The notes beneath the pieces were generated by a model, which searched no databases, had not been told where the DNA came from, and worked only from the letters and a program-made list of their open reading frames with translations. Made by a program: the position numbers and the translations under genes. DNA of 64,000 nt from Chryseobacterium cucumeris (lineage in GTDB: Bacteria > Bacteroidota > Bacteroidia > Flavobacteriales > Weeksellaceae): NCBI RefSeq assembly GCF_016775705.1, contig NZ_CP068760.1, positions 3,410,001 through 3,474,000 on the forward strand. Direction: 5' to 3'. This document shows positions 44,626-53,369 of the stretch, one piece after another. Position 1 is the stretch's first letter; each line of letters starts with the position of its first letter.

Positions 44626-45351
44626 ATGCAAAAAAAATTTATTATGTATGGAGCTATATTAGTTCCAATGTTCCACCTAGCTCAAGTGGGGATTAGAACA
44701 ACTTCTCCCATTGCAAGCCTTCATATGGAGCCGACAAGTATTTCGGCTCCTACGGGGATGGATGGGATCTTGATTCCCAGAGTAAAATCATTTCCTATTG
44801 CTCAGTCGAAGGGGCATACTATTTTTTTATTTCAGAACGCTACACTTCCGGATGGTTTTTATTATTGGGATGGCATAAGCTGGGTTTCCTTTCTTAGTAG
44901 TTATAACCGGCTGTATGATGATAGTATTTATGCAGTAACAGGAGTTGGTTATTCTGCTTCCGGAAATACAGAGAATAATGTATTATTTAATACATTAAAG
45001 GCATATAATACCACAGGTTTTTCTGTTTCGGGTAATCAGATTACTGTAGGAAAAAGCGGAACCTATCTGGTCAGTTTTAATTCAGCATTAAAAAAAAACG
45101 TCGGTACAGTTAATGAGAATAGAGCAATTTATACTTATAGAATAAAAAAGAACGGATTAACAGTTTTGACAACTTCCAATTCGATAACTAATGAAGGTAC
45201 AACAGCAACCAGCGTGGCGCTTAGTGGAATTTTAAATCTGGCTCAGAATGATGTTATAATAGTGACAGTACAAAAAACTACTGAGACGGGAAGTACATCA
45301 TACACAGGTTATGGAACCAACTGTATTACAATGACATATCTGAATGATTAA
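44626..45351 (+). CDS. Secreted surface protein with jelly-roll-like tail (241 aa)
   Basis: Signal peptide (MQKKFIMYGAILVPMFHLA), then QVGIRTTSPIASLHMEPTSI, a slightly altered VGINT module with GMDGILIPRVKSF and DGFYYWDGISWVSF. The last 130 residues (FNTLKAYNTTGFSVSGNQIT, SGTYLVSFNSALKKN, LSGILNLAQNDVIIVTV, TNCITMTYL) look like a C1q/TNF-type jelly roll. First intact gene of a four-member tandem array on the same strand; 11 bp separate it from the next. Confidence 0.8.
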   Translation: MQKKFIMYGAILVPMFHLAQVGIRTTSPIASLHMEPTSISAPTGMDGILIPRVKSFPIAQSKGHTIFLFQNATLPDGFYYWDGISWVSFLSSYNRLYDDSIYAVTGVGYSASGNTENNVLFNTLKAYNTTGFSVSGNQITVGKSGTYLVSFNSALKKNVGTVNENRAIYTYRIKKNGLTVLTTSNSITNEGTTATSVALSGILNLAQNDVIIVTVQKTTETGSTSYTGYGTNCITMTYLND

Positions 45352-45362
45352 TCTTTAATGTA

Positions 45363-46127
45363 ATGAAAAAGATAACTTTATTTTTCTTAATGCTTGCTGT
45401 AGAATGTTTGTCTGCTCAGAATGGGATAGGTATAAACACCAGTGCTCCGCAGGCTCTGCTGGATATACAGGCAAAAAATACTGATACTCCGGAAAACTCT
45501 GCAGGTATGTTATTCCCAACTGTAAGTCGATTTTCATCTGTGGATCCTGCTCAGATTCAGAATGGAATGCTGGTTTTTTTGGATAACGCAATTACGGCAG
45601 GTTTTGAGGGGTACTATTTCTGGGATGATCCCAAAAAACTATGGCAGTATTTATTCCAGACTAAGATTTTAGGAAAGAATCTATTTAAGACGATTGCTTC
45701 AGGAAATGGATTTCCTGTAATTTCCAATAGTGACACAAATACTAATGCTTGGTTTAAAACCTCCTTTACAGGTTTGAAAGCTCCGGATGCAAATTACACA
45801 TTACAAAATGGCGATGTAGTTGTAGGGAAAACTGGAAATTATTCAGTATTCTTTACGGGTGGTGTATATAAAAATACAGGTGATACTGGGGCAACGGTAA
45901 CAGAAGTGGGAATTTTTATAGATAACGGGGCTTCTCCTGTTCTTATAGCTAAATCACCATTACCGTCAGCAGATAATGCTAAAAGAAGTACCAATCATAC
46001 GATTTCAAATATTATAACATTAACTAAAGGGCAGAGAATATCAGTACAGACACGGAGAACCAGTTCATGTACTACGGAAGTTGGGCCGGAGTCTGTTTAT
46101 ACACTAACCTTGTCTTATTTGGATTAA
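45363..46127 (+). CDS. Secreted surface protein with jelly-roll-like tail (254 aa)
   Basis: Signal peptide (MKKITLFFLMLAVECLSA), then QNGIGINTSAPQALLDIQAK, ENSAGMLFPTVSRF and GFEGYYFWDDPKKLWQYL. Tail of about 140 residues: NYTLQNGDVVVGKTGNYSVF, EVGIFIDNGASPVLIAKS, LTKGQRISVQTRRTSSC, again jelly-roll-like. Its first 27 bp nearly match those of the fused remnant at 42153, so it is the closest visible paralogue of that remnant. It starts 11 bp after the previous gene. Confidence 0.8.
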   Translation: MKKITLFFLMLAVECLSAQNGIGINTSAPQALLDIQAKNTDTPENSAGMLFPTVSRFSSVDPAQIQNGMLVFLDNAITAGFEGYYFWDDPKKLWQYLFQTKILGKNLFKTIASGNGFPVISNSDTNTNAWFKTSFTGLKAPDANYTLQNGDVVVGKTGNYSVFFTGGVYKNTGDTGATVTEVGIFIDNGASPVLIAKSPLPSADNAKRSTNHTISNIITLTKGQRISVQTRRTSSCTTEVGPESVYTLTLSYLD

Positions 46128-46132
46128 TAATT

Positions 46133-46945
46133 ATGAAAAATATATCAACTTTACTTATACTTGCTAACTTTTTTTGTTTTAGCTTTCTAAGCTCCCAGGT
46201 TGGGATCAATACCAATGCTGCTAAAACCACATTAGAAGTTAAAACAAGAGATAAAGATAATCCTTTAAGTAACGAAGGAGTAATCGTACCAAGGGTAACA
46301 TCACTGAATGTAACAAGTGCCAAACCACATGGATTATTGGTTTTCCTTGACTTTGAAGATTCGCTCACTGAGGCTATTGAAAGAGGGTTTTATTGGTGGA
46401 ATAATACAAGTAATACATGGATTCCCATTCTTTCTATGAATAAAATGACCAAGGACAAAACCATTACCTATGTAAGCTGTAAAAATGTATTTGATGAAGG
46501 ACCCTTAACTTCTGTTTCAACCAATGTAAGAACTCTTGGTTTTGACGGTACTACACTTATTGCTAATGATACAGGTAACTTTGCAGTCAATACAGCCGGA
46601 GAACTGGTTGTGCAAAAAGCAGGTACTTATCATGTTCAGGGCGTAATTTCTCTTCATAGCATTACAAATGGTAATAATCCTGCCAGAGATGCCTATGAGG
46701 GAATCATTTTGGTAAATGGTGCAGAGCCTGTACCTAATCTGCGCACTGCATACGGGTTTCCCAGCGGGCCAAATGTTCTTGACAGCAACACAGCCATTTC
46801 CGGGTTTGTGACTTTAAATGTAAATGACAGGATCCGATTTTCCATAAACAGATATTATAAAGACCCTACTTTTACAGATGCTGCTACAATCACCCCCAAT
46901 GGTACGCTTTCTAATCTTACGTTGCGCTATATGGGCAATTTTTAA
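46133..46945 (+). CDS. Secreted surface protein (270 aa)
   Basis: Starts at MKNISTLLILANFFCFSFLS, 5 bp after the previous stop; the longer frame from 46067 overlaps the previous gene and is rejected. Then SQVGINTNAAKTTLEVKTRD, NEGVIVPRVTSLNVTSAKPH and ERGFYWWNNTSNTWIPI. The tail (AGELVVQKAGTYHVQGVISL, ILVNGAEPVPNLRTAYG, LNVNDRIRFSINRYY) is jelly-roll-like but diverged from its neighbours. Third of the tandem array, probably one transcript with the two before. Confidence 0.8.
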   Translation: MKNISTLLILANFFCFSFLSSQVGINTNAAKTTLEVKTRDKDNPLSNEGVIVPRVTSLNVTSAKPHGLLVFLDFEDSLTEAIERGFYWWNNTSNTWIPILSMNKMTKDKTITYVSCKNVFDEGPLTSVSTNVRTLGFDGTTLIANDTGNFAVNTAGELVVQKAGTYHVQGVISLHSITNGNNPARDAYEGIILVNGAEPVPNLRTAYGFPSGPNVLDSNTAISGFVTLNVNDRIRFSINRYYKDPTFTDAATITPNGTLSNLTLRYMGNF

Positions 46946-47199
46946 AAAAAATATTAATAAAGTGTAAAAGCTGGATAATAAAAAATACACAATAAAAAAA
47001 TACAATTATTGGTAAACTGTTTTGATTCCTGCTTTTTATTTTGGTCAAGTCTTACTGGTAAACGGAACCATTATATAACACGGGATTCAATATAGATAAA
47101 AATAGTGTTCTTAACTTTCATATTACCGCCAAAAATTTCTTTAGAGGTTATTTCATAATGCCTATGCATCGATAAAACACGTAAAATTTATTTAAACAC

Positions 47200-47982
47200 A
47201 TGAAAAATTTATTCTTATTCTGTACAATCCTGATTCTTGGATTTTACAAATCTCAAGTAGGTATTAATACTCCAATACCTAAAGCTACATTAGATGTGGA
47301 AGGACAAGCCGCAAGTCCAACCGTAACAGATGGTTTTATACCTCCCAGATTAACAGGAGATCAGTTAAAAGCAAAAGATAACGTTTATTCAACTAATCAA
47401 ACAGGTTCTATTGTTTATGTTACAGCAGCAACAAATTCACCTTCGGCGAAAACAATCAATGTAACAGCTGTAGGATATTACTTTTTTGATGGCACTATAT
47501 GGAAATCCCTTGTTACCCCGGCTTCTGGTGGTACACTACTAGGATATAGTGCATTAGTATATGGTAATAGTGTTCCATGGACTGTTGACAATGTTATTAC
47601 TACCTTTGATATAAGTCAGGGAAGTGGTAATCTTTCATCATGGAGAACAAATAATACCACACTTACTGTTCCTGCTAATCAAGGGGGAACATATATAATC
47701 TCATATACTGCAGGGCTGTTAATAAATGGGAATGTTCCCACCACTTATTCTTTCATGGCTTTTCCAACTAAGAACGGCGTTCAGATAGGCAATCGTTCCA
47801 CGACCGCAGTACCTGGAGGGGCAGGAACAAATTATGCAAATGAAACCGTTTCCAATACCTGGAGTGTAATAGTAGATTTAGTACCTGGGGATCAGATTCA
47901 AATGAGAGGATTTACTTATACTGCTTCTGGTACTCCTGTTTCTTTCAGAGTAGTACGTTTATCATTAGAAAGAGTAAATTAG
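47200..47982 (+). CDS. Secreted surface protein (260 aa)
   Basis: Signal peptide (MKNLFLFCTILILGFYKS), then QVGINTPIPKATLDVEGQAA, VTDGFIPPRLTGDQLKAKDN, GSIVYVTAATNSPS and VGYYFFDGTIWKSLV, closest in the N-terminal module to the genes at 12008 and 31854. The tail (NQGGTYIISYTAGLLINGNV, FPTKNGVQIGNRST, LVPGDQIQMRGFTYTASG) is jelly-roll-like. 254 bp separate it from the previous member, so it may have its own promoter. Confidence 0.8.
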   Translation: MKNLFLFCTILILGFYKSQVGINTPIPKATLDVEGQAASPTVTDGFIPPRLTGDQLKAKDNVYSTNQTGSIVYVTAATNSPSAKTINVTAVGYYFFDGTIWKSLVTPASGGTLLGYSALVYGNSVPWTVDNVITTFDISQGSGNLSSWRTNNTTLTVPANQGGTYIISYTAGLLINGNVPTTYSFMAFPTKNGVQIGNRSTTAVPGGAGTNYANETVSNTWSVIVDLVPGDQIQMRGFTYTASGTPVSFRVVRLSLERVN

Positions 47983-48077
47983 TTTTAGTAAAAAAATAAA
48001 AAAATACGAAATATAAAGCCTAATAAATATTATTGATTTTAATTTCATATCATTTACATTACAGATAAAACACTAGA

Positions 48078-48420
48078 ATGAAAAAAAATTACCTATTGTT
48101 GTTTTGTTTTTAAACTGCATAGTACATGCATAAGTGGAAATAAATACTTCCTGTACATGTGAAATTACAATATTCAGCTATTGTAACCGGAATGGTTTCT
48201 TTAAACGCTGGCAATCCATTTAATTTGGTAGTGTTTCTAAGTTACATAATACTCTAGTTACGGCCATCGGAGGATACTCATTTACCTATACAATAGTCTG
48301 GGCTAAAGTTATTATTCAGTGTCACTGGATTGTAGAAATTAGGATTCTTTCATAAAGCTTGTAAATGCTTTTTTTAATTAGTTGCAACCTGATCTACAAA
48401 CACAGTAATGCTATATATTG
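48078..48420 (+). pseudogene. Decayed fifth surface-protein gene
   Basis: ATG 48078 gives MKKNYLLLFCF and a stop. In the next frame the signal peptide continues as NCIVHA, a stop replacing the expected Gln, then VEINTS, the VGINT-like start of this family. Later fragments such as TLVTAIGGYSFTYTIVW (from about 48250) are in yet another frame. A terminator follows at 48421. Confidence 0.6.
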
Positions 48421-48453
48421 AATAGATTGTTCTTTTGGACAATCTATTTTTTA
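48421..48453 (+). terminator. Terminator at the end of the surface-gene array
   Basis: AATAGATTGT (48421-48430) pairs with ACAATCTATT (48439-48448), then TTTT. The rest of 48454-48760 holds no gene that I can support. Confidence 0.75.
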
Positions 48454-48762
48454 TAATAAAATATTCAAACATATGATCTGCAAATATTGCTTTAATATTC
48501 CGTTAAGTAATTAAAAATCGTTTGTTGCTTTGATAAATAGGCTGCCGGCTTATTAGTAAAGTCAATATCATAATCTTTTTTGACTTCGTTTTTATCTTTT
48601 GAATTATTGATCTTTAATAATCAGAATTTACAATGGGAACTATAGTGTGTTTGATATTTCCCCAAAAAGTAGAATTTGACGGAAAAAGTTTTCAAACACC
48701 TAAAATGAATATTGTTGCTCAGTGTATCTATCAGTATAACAACGGATTAGGAAATAAAAAAA

Positions 48763-48797
48763 ACCGACATCGAAGAGTAAAATCTTCAAATGTCGGT
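48763..48797 (-). terminator. Terminator downstream of tRNA-Arg
   Basis: ACCGACATCGAAGA (48763-48776) pairs imperfectly with TCTTCAAATGTCGGT (48783-48797); on the minus strand it follows the tRNA and is followed by a T-run. Confidence 0.7.
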
Positions 48798-48801
48798 CTT
48801 G

Positions 48802-48875
48802 TGACCTCGACAGGATTCAAACCTGTAACCTTCTGAGCCGTAATCAGATGCGCTATTCAGTTGCGCCACGAGGCC
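48802..48875 (-). tRNA. tRNA-Arg(ACG)
   Basis: 74 nt on the minus strand. Acceptor GGCCTCG pairs with CGAGGTC (one G-T); D-stem GCGC/GCGC; anticodon stem TCTGA/TCAGA around loop TTACGGC with anticodon ACG; T-stem ACAGG/CCTGT around TTTGAAT; discriminator A. CCA is not encoded. Confidence 0.95.
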
Positions 48876-48934
48876 TTTTGTTATCTTGTTGTTTAACGGT
48901 TGCAAATATACCACTTTTTTCCGTTCTTTGAAAC

Positions 48935-49981
48935 ATGAAACAGAAAATTTTACTTTTATTTACGGTCTTCTCGCTAATTGCCTGTAAAAGAGAATCAAAA
49001 ATTTCGTCCTCAGATTGGACAAATATCTCAAACCGCACCCAATTTAAGGAACATGATGGTGTCCTGGAGCTAAAATCGGGGAATTTTACTTATAATTTTA
49101 AGCAAAATCAGACTCCTTTCAAGAAAATAATCCTGCTGAATGCAAGTATGGCCGGATATATTTCGGAGCTTGGAGCGGAAAATGTAATCATAGGAGTTTC
49201 CAGTCCGGAGTATATTTATTCAGAAAAAATTCAGAATCTGATTAAAGAAGGAAAAATTCAGAATGTAGGAAGCGAACAAAAGTATGATGTGGAAAAGATC
49301 ATCTCTATGAAACCGGATGCTATTTTTACCAATCATATTGCAAGTTTTGATAATACTTATGAGCTTTTAAAGAATAACGGTATCCAGGTCATATTTCTGG
49401 ATGAATATATGGAACAGAAACCTTTGGAAAAAACGGCTTACATCAAGATTTTCGGAGAGTTTTTAGGAAAAGAGAAAGAAGCGGCAACCAAATATCAGGA
49501 AGTGGAGAAAAACTACAGCGATCTGAAGCAGCTTGCGTCAAAAGCAAAAGAAAAACCTGTTGTACTTGCCAATGAGATGTATGGAGACGTTTGGTATCTT
49601 CCGGGAGGAAATACTTCCGTGGCTCATTATATTTCAGATGCCCATGCGAATTATATCATGAAGGATAATAAAGACGAAAAAGCATTGACAATGAGTTTTG
49701 AGGAAGTATATGCCAAAGCCGGTGGTGTTCAGTACTGGGTAAATGCAGGAAGCCATGCTTCGAAAAAAGAAATGCTTGGCATGAATCCTTTCTATGGGAA
49801 ACTGGATGTATTCAATAAAGGGAAAATATATACCATTGCCGGAAAAGAAAAACTGAAAGCCAATGATTTTTTTGAAAGCGGTGTGATAAGGGCAGATCTG
49901 ATCCTTAAAGATTATATTAAGATCTTCCATCCGGAACTTTTACCAGATTATCAGCTTACTTATATGAAAGAATTGCAGTAA
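48935..49981 (+). CDS. Periplasmic-binding lipoprotein for iron-siderophore or cobalamin (BtuF/FhuD type)
   Basis: 348 aa. Lipobox IAC with Cys17 (FSLIACKRESK). TroA-type fold: KKIILLNASMAGYISELGAE, VIIGVSSPEYIYSEKIQNLI, KYDVEKIISMKPDAIFTNH, LLKNNGIQVIFLDEYMEQ and YGDVWYLPGGNTSVAHYIS. The permease and ATPase genes are not next to it. Substrate could be vitamin B12, haem or a siderophore; the sequence does not decide. Confidence 0.88.
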   Translation: MKQKILLLFTVFSLIACKRESKISSSDWTNISNRTQFKEHDGVLELKSGNFTYNFKQNQTPFKKIILLNASMAGYISELGAENVIIGVSSPEYIYSEKIQNLIKEGKIQNVGSEQKYDVEKIISMKPDAIFTNHIASFDNTYELLKNNGIQVIFLDEYMEQKPLEKTAYIKIFGEFLGKEKEAATKYQEVEKNYSDLKQLASKAKEKPVVLANEMYGDVWYLPGGNTSVAHYISDAHANYIMKDNKDEKALTMSFEEVYAKAGGVQYWVNAGSHASKKEMLGMNPFYGKLDVFNKGKIYTIAGKEKLKANDFFESGVIRADLILKDYIKIFHPELLPDYQLTYMKELQ

Positions 49982-49996
49982 CTCGTACTATTTGCT

Positions 49997-50004
49997 TATT
50001 TTTG
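49997..50004 (+). promoter_or_regulatory. -7 box upstream of mtgA
   Basis: TATTTTTG matches TAnnTTTG, 20 bp upstream of ATG 50025, and lies inside the upstream open-frame extension, which argues for the downstream start. Confidence 0.5.
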
Positions 50005-50024
50005 CCTTTCCTTTTTATCAAGTT

Positions 50025-50669
50025 ATGTGGAAAAAAATTAAACAGCTTATCTTCATCATTCTTGTTCTGAATGTAGTTTTTATCATCTGGGGTAGATTTT
50101 TTAATCCTCCCATCACTCTTACCCAGATTGGAGGACTTTTTGAATATGGAAAACTGCACAGGGATTACATTTCCTATGACGAAATGGGAAACAATGTGAA
50201 AAAAGCCGTAATTGCCTCAGAAGATCAGAAATTTTTTGTTCATGACGGTTTCGATTATACAGCCATTGAAAAGGCGATGAAATATAATGAGAAAGGCAAA
50301 AAAATAAGAGGTGGAAGCACCATTTCCCAGCAGACGGCAAAGAATGTATTTCTCTGGCAGGGCAGAAGCTGGGTAAGAAAAGGACTGGAAGCGGTGTATA
50401 CTTTCATCATCGAAAAAGTATGGACAAAAGATATTATCCTTGAAAGATACCTGAATTCCATAGAAATGGGGCAGGGAGTATTTGGAGTGGAAGCTGCGGC
50501 ACAATATTATTTTGGCAAATCATCCAAAGATTTAAGTGTCTCAGATGCAGCGTGGATTGCTGCTGTATTGCCTAATCCAAAGAAGTATGATCCTAAAAAT
50601 CCATCCCCATATCTGAGAAAGAAACATAATTGGATTATGAGACAGATGAGGAATGTGAGTTTGAAATAG
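50025..50669 (+). CDS. mtgA: Monofunctional peptidoglycan glycosyltransferase
   Basis: Polymerises lipid II into glycan strands at the inner membrane. 214 aa, with an N-terminal transmembrane helix (LIFIILVLNVVFIIWGRFF). GT51 motifs: IASEDQKFFVHDGFD with the catalytic Glu, RGGSTISQQTAKNVFLW, KDIILERYLNSIEMG and GVEAAAQYYFGKS. No transpeptidase domain. The start is ATG 50025 because a promoter box occupies the extension. Confidence 0.95.
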   Translation: MWKKIKQLIFIILVLNVVFIIWGRFFNPPITLTQIGGLFEYGKLHRDYISYDEMGNNVKKAVIASEDQKFFVHDGFDYTAIEKAMKYNEKGKKIRGGSTISQQTAKNVFLWQGRSWVRKGLEAVYTFIIEKVWTKDIILERYLNSIEMGQGVFGVEAAAQYYFGKSSKDLSVSDAAWIAAVLPNPKKYDPKNPSPYLRKKHNWIMRQMRNVSLK

Positions 50670-50677
50670 TATCTTTG
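50670..50677 (+). promoter_or_regulatory. -7 box very close to the COG4389 start
   Basis: TATCTTTG fits TAnnTTTG and ends 5 bp before ATG 50683; if used, the transcript would have almost no leader. Confidence 0.4.
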
Positions 50678-50682
50678 TACTA

Positions 50683-52713
50683 ATGAAATTCTTTAATTCC
50701 AGCACAAATTTTGAGTCAGTTCTTAAAAAATATTTTTCTTTTAAGAACGAAACTCTTTCTTTAGAACCCTTTGCAGAGTTTCTGGAGACCATAAAAGAGG
50801 CGGACTTTACAGATGTGCTTAATTTCTTCAGAAGCAATCCTGATTTTGCTCAGAACTTTAAATATTACATTCATAATATTTTTAGAGGAAGACCTTTCAA
50901 CCTTTCCCTTACAGAAGCGAATATTCTTTCAGAAAATGCCTTTTTACCTGAGCTTAAAAAAAGAATACTGAACAAGGTTCTGCCACCCGTTGAAAACGAA
51001 AATACGGTTTGGTACATGATCGATAATGTCAGTATGTGGCCGAAAAAAGATTTGAAATATCTCCATAATCTTCCTGAAAACGAGATCAATGAATTTTTAC
51101 ATTTATTGGGAGCATCGGATTTTATTATCCGTCCTAATGTGAAAAAAGAACTTATATTCTCTATGAACATCCTTTCCTGGAGGGTAACCGGAATGGCGAT
51201 GGAAGTGGAAGTAGTGAGAATGGCACCTCAATACAGAAATTTAGACAATCCCTTTCTGGCTCTACAGAATGAGCTGGAGACATTGGCAGATGATCTTGTA
51301 AAAGATCCGGAAGTACAGCTGCATTCAAAAGACAGCAGATATAAGCAGATAAAAATCTACGCAGAACAATGCCAGGAGTTTGTGAATATTGCTTTTAAAA
51401 ATTCCGCTAAATATGGTATTTCAGGAAAGATTAATCAATCCCTGTTAAAAATCCGTCAGCAGACAGAAAGAATTTATGAGATCGTACAATTACTGGTAAT
51501 TGATTCCGAAGAAGATGTTCAGATCAAATCAAAACAGCTGATCTTTAATATCCTGAGCTATAAATCCCATAAAAATAACATTTCAGATCTTATCAACGAC
51601 AGTACAAGGCTGATCTCCCATCTTATTACCAACCATACTGCAGAAGCCGGAACTCACTATATAACTTCTAACCGGAAAGAGTATATGACCATGTTCTACA
51701 AGGCAAGCGGCGGTGGAATAATTGTAGGAGCGCTCTGTGTTCTGAAAATGCTGTATGGATATATTCCCGGAAGTGATTTTTCACACGCTTTCCTATACTC
51801 CATGAACTATGCAATGGGATTCGTGATGATCTATCTGATGGGTTTTACCCTTGCTACAAAACAGCCGGCCATGACTGCCGCTACGATGACAAAAGTATTA
51901 TCCGAAGAGGGGAATGCCCAAAGAAATAATACAGAATTTGCCCATTTGGTATCTAAATTATTCAGAAGTCAGTTCATTGCCTTTGTAGGGAATGTGTTGC
52001 TTGCTTTTCCGGTAGCGCTTGCCATTATTTATGGACTGGATGTCTTTTTCTCACAAAATCTTGCCGTTGAACGTTCTGATAAATTGTTAAAAGACCTCGA
52101 TCCTTTTAAATCAAAAGCTATCCTGCACGCAAGTATTGCCGGATTCTATCTCTTTATTTCCGGAATTATTTCGGGAAATATCGGGAACAACTCGGTATTT
52201 TATCAGATCCCGGAAAGAATTGCCAAAAACCTTTCAATCAGAAGCTTTTTCGGAAAGAAATTCGCAAAAGGACTTTCAAAATATTATGCTAAAAACTGGC
52301 CGGGAATTATTTCCAATTTCTGGTTTGGAGTTTTCCTTGGAGCAACTGCACCTGTCGGAATGTTTTTCGGGCTGGATCTGGATATCAGACACATTACCTT
52401 TGCCGCCGGAAACTTTGCATTAGGACTGTACGGAAAAGATTTTTCAGTAGATTCCTATACATTCTGGATATCCTTTTTTACCGTCTTTTTAATCGGATTC
52501 TTCAACTTCCTGGTAAGTTTTAGTTTATCCATGTTTTTGGCCTTCAGGTCAAGAAAAATGAACTTTGGGCAGGTAAGTGAAATCTATAAAGAGATTTTCA
52601 GATACTTTACGAAACATCCGCTGAAATTCTTCCTGCCGCTTAGCTCAGGTCTGGACAAGAAAGCAGACGATTTGATGAGCAGTACCATTTCTAATAAATC
52701 AGAAGAACATTAA
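50683..52713 (+). CDS. COG4389-type membrane protein ('site-specific recombinase' family in name)
   Basis: 676 aa. The N-terminal half (residues 1-330) is soluble and helical. The C-terminal half has about six transmembrane helices (IIVGALCVLKMLYGYIPG, GFVMIYLMGFTLATKQPAMT, GNVLLAFPVALAIIYGLDVF, FWISFFTVFLIGFFNFLV). The pattern fits the Gcr-type 'site-specific recombinase' family. No catalytic Ser or Tyr recombinase motif is visible, and a membrane location makes recombination unlikely. Followed by a strong terminator. Confidence 0.85.
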   Translation: MKFFNSSTNFESVLKKYFSFKNETLSLEPFAEFLETIKEADFTDVLNFFRSNPDFAQNFKYYIHNIFRGRPFNLSLTEANILSENAFLPELKKRILNKVLPPVENENTVWYMIDNVSMWPKKDLKYLHNLPENEINEFLHLLGASDFIIRPNVKKELIFSMNILSWRVTGMAMEVEVVRMAPQYRNLDNPFLALQNELETLADDLVKDPEVQLHSKDSRYKQIKIYAEQCQEFVNIAFKNSAKYGISGKINQSLLKIRQQTERIYEIVQLLVIDSEEDVQIKSKQLIFNILSYKSHKNNISDLINDSTRLISHLITNHTAEAGTHYITSNRKEYMTMFYKASGGGIIVGALCVLKMLYGYIPGSDFSHAFLYSMNYAMGFVMIYLMGFTLATKQPAMTAATMTKVLSEEGNAQRNNTEFAHLVSKLFRSQFIAFVGNVLLAFPVALAIIYGLDVFFSQNLAVERSDKLLKDLDPFKSKAILHASIAGFYLFISGIISGNIGNNSVFYQIPERIAKNLSIRSFFGKKFAKGLSKYYAKNWPGIISNFWFGVFLGATAPVGMFFGLDLDIRHITFAAGNFALGLYGKDFSVDSYTFWISFFTVFLIGFFNFLVSFSLSMFLAFRSRKMNFGQVSEIYKEIFRYFTKHPLKFFLPLSSGLDKKADDLMSSTISNKSEEH

Positions 52714-52720
52714 TATCATA

Positions 52721-52748
52721 AAAAATGCTACCCCAGGGTAGCATTTTT
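52721..52748 (+). terminator. Terminator after the COG4389 gene
   Basis: AAAATGCTACCC (52722-52733) pairs with GGGTAGCATTTT (52736-52747), A-run before and T-run after. It can also serve the convergent peptide gene. Confidence 0.85.
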
Positions 52749-52763
52749 CTATTGTTATAGCTA

Positions 52764-52931
52764 TTAAAGACAAATAGGAAGTAATGGGCATTTTGTCGGC
52801 AATGTTGTCCAATAAGCACATTCGTTTTCATTAGCGCAGCTTACAGCACAGCAGATCTGTCCAACGCCTCCTCCCTGTATTGTTTTTAAAGTTTTTCTTG
52901 TCAGTTTTTTTGATGCAATTGATTTTTTCAT
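52764..52931 (-). CDS. GG-leader, Cys-rich bacteriocin-like peptide
   Basis: A gene too short for standard ORF calling. 55 aa: basic leader MKKSIASKKLTRKTLKTIQ ending in GGG (residues 20-22), then a 33-residue core with six Cys (27, 28, 32, 38, 48, 54) ending PLLPICL. The LSRK.LK.I.GG leader type is typical of Chryseobacterium 'bacteriocin-like' peptides exported by a peptidase-containing ABC transporter. No transporter, immunity or modification gene is adjacent. Function unknown; antibacterial or signalling roles are inference. Confidence 0.8.
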   Translation of the reverse strand: MKKSIASKKLTRKTLKTIQGGGVGQICCAVSCANENECAYWTTLPTKCPLLPICL

Positions 52932-53002
52932 GAGATTAATTTTTTTTGTATGATAAATATATCAATAATATTGAATGATAATGTAAAACGATATCAAAAA
53001 AA

Positions 53003-53296
53003 CTATAAAATCTGTAAATCTTTAAATTTATCTGCCCCAAATTTGTCCTGGAACTTTTTAAGATAAAAGCTTTTACGCATCGTAAAATCATGTTTCAGTA
53101 AAGGAGAATCAATTTTAATGATAATACATTCTTTTTCTATATTGACACTTCTGATTTCATTGAAAAGACTTTCATCAAGATACTCTTCAAGGAAGTCCTT
53201 GATGTCAAAAGCAACAAGTTTATGTTCAAAACCATAAATCCTGGCAAAAGATTTTACCAGTTCGGAGGATTGATATTCACGTTTTTTCTTCTTCAT
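53003..53296 (-). CDS. DUF721 (DciA-like) protein
   Basis: 97 aa: KREYQSSELVKSFARIYGFE, EYLDESLFNEIRSVNIEKEC, LKHDFTMRKSFYLKKFQDKF, DLQIL. Matches the short Bacteroidota DUF721 proteins related to DciA, which loads or assists the replicative helicase. It is near recF, where this family is commonly found, but a four-helix-bundle gene stands between. Confidence 0.88.
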   Translation of the reverse strand: MKKKKREYQSSELVKSFARIYGFEHKLVAFDIKDFLEEYLDESLFNEIRSVNIEKECIIIKIDSPLLKHDFTMRKSFYLKKFQDKFGADKFKDLQIL

Positions 53297-53369
53297 AGTT
53301 GGGGCTCGGGTTTCGGGATGGGTGATTCGGGGTTTTGGGTTGCGTGGTTTTGGCTTGGGGATTTATTTT

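Noticed and set aside
48633..48836. 67-codon plus-strand open frame
   Set aside because: It runs through the terminator hairpin and into tRNA-Arg and has no protein-like pattern.
50683..52713. Evidence for active site-specific recombination near the COG4389 gene
   Set aside because: No catalytic motif and no invertible or repeated flanks were seen; the name alone is not evidence.
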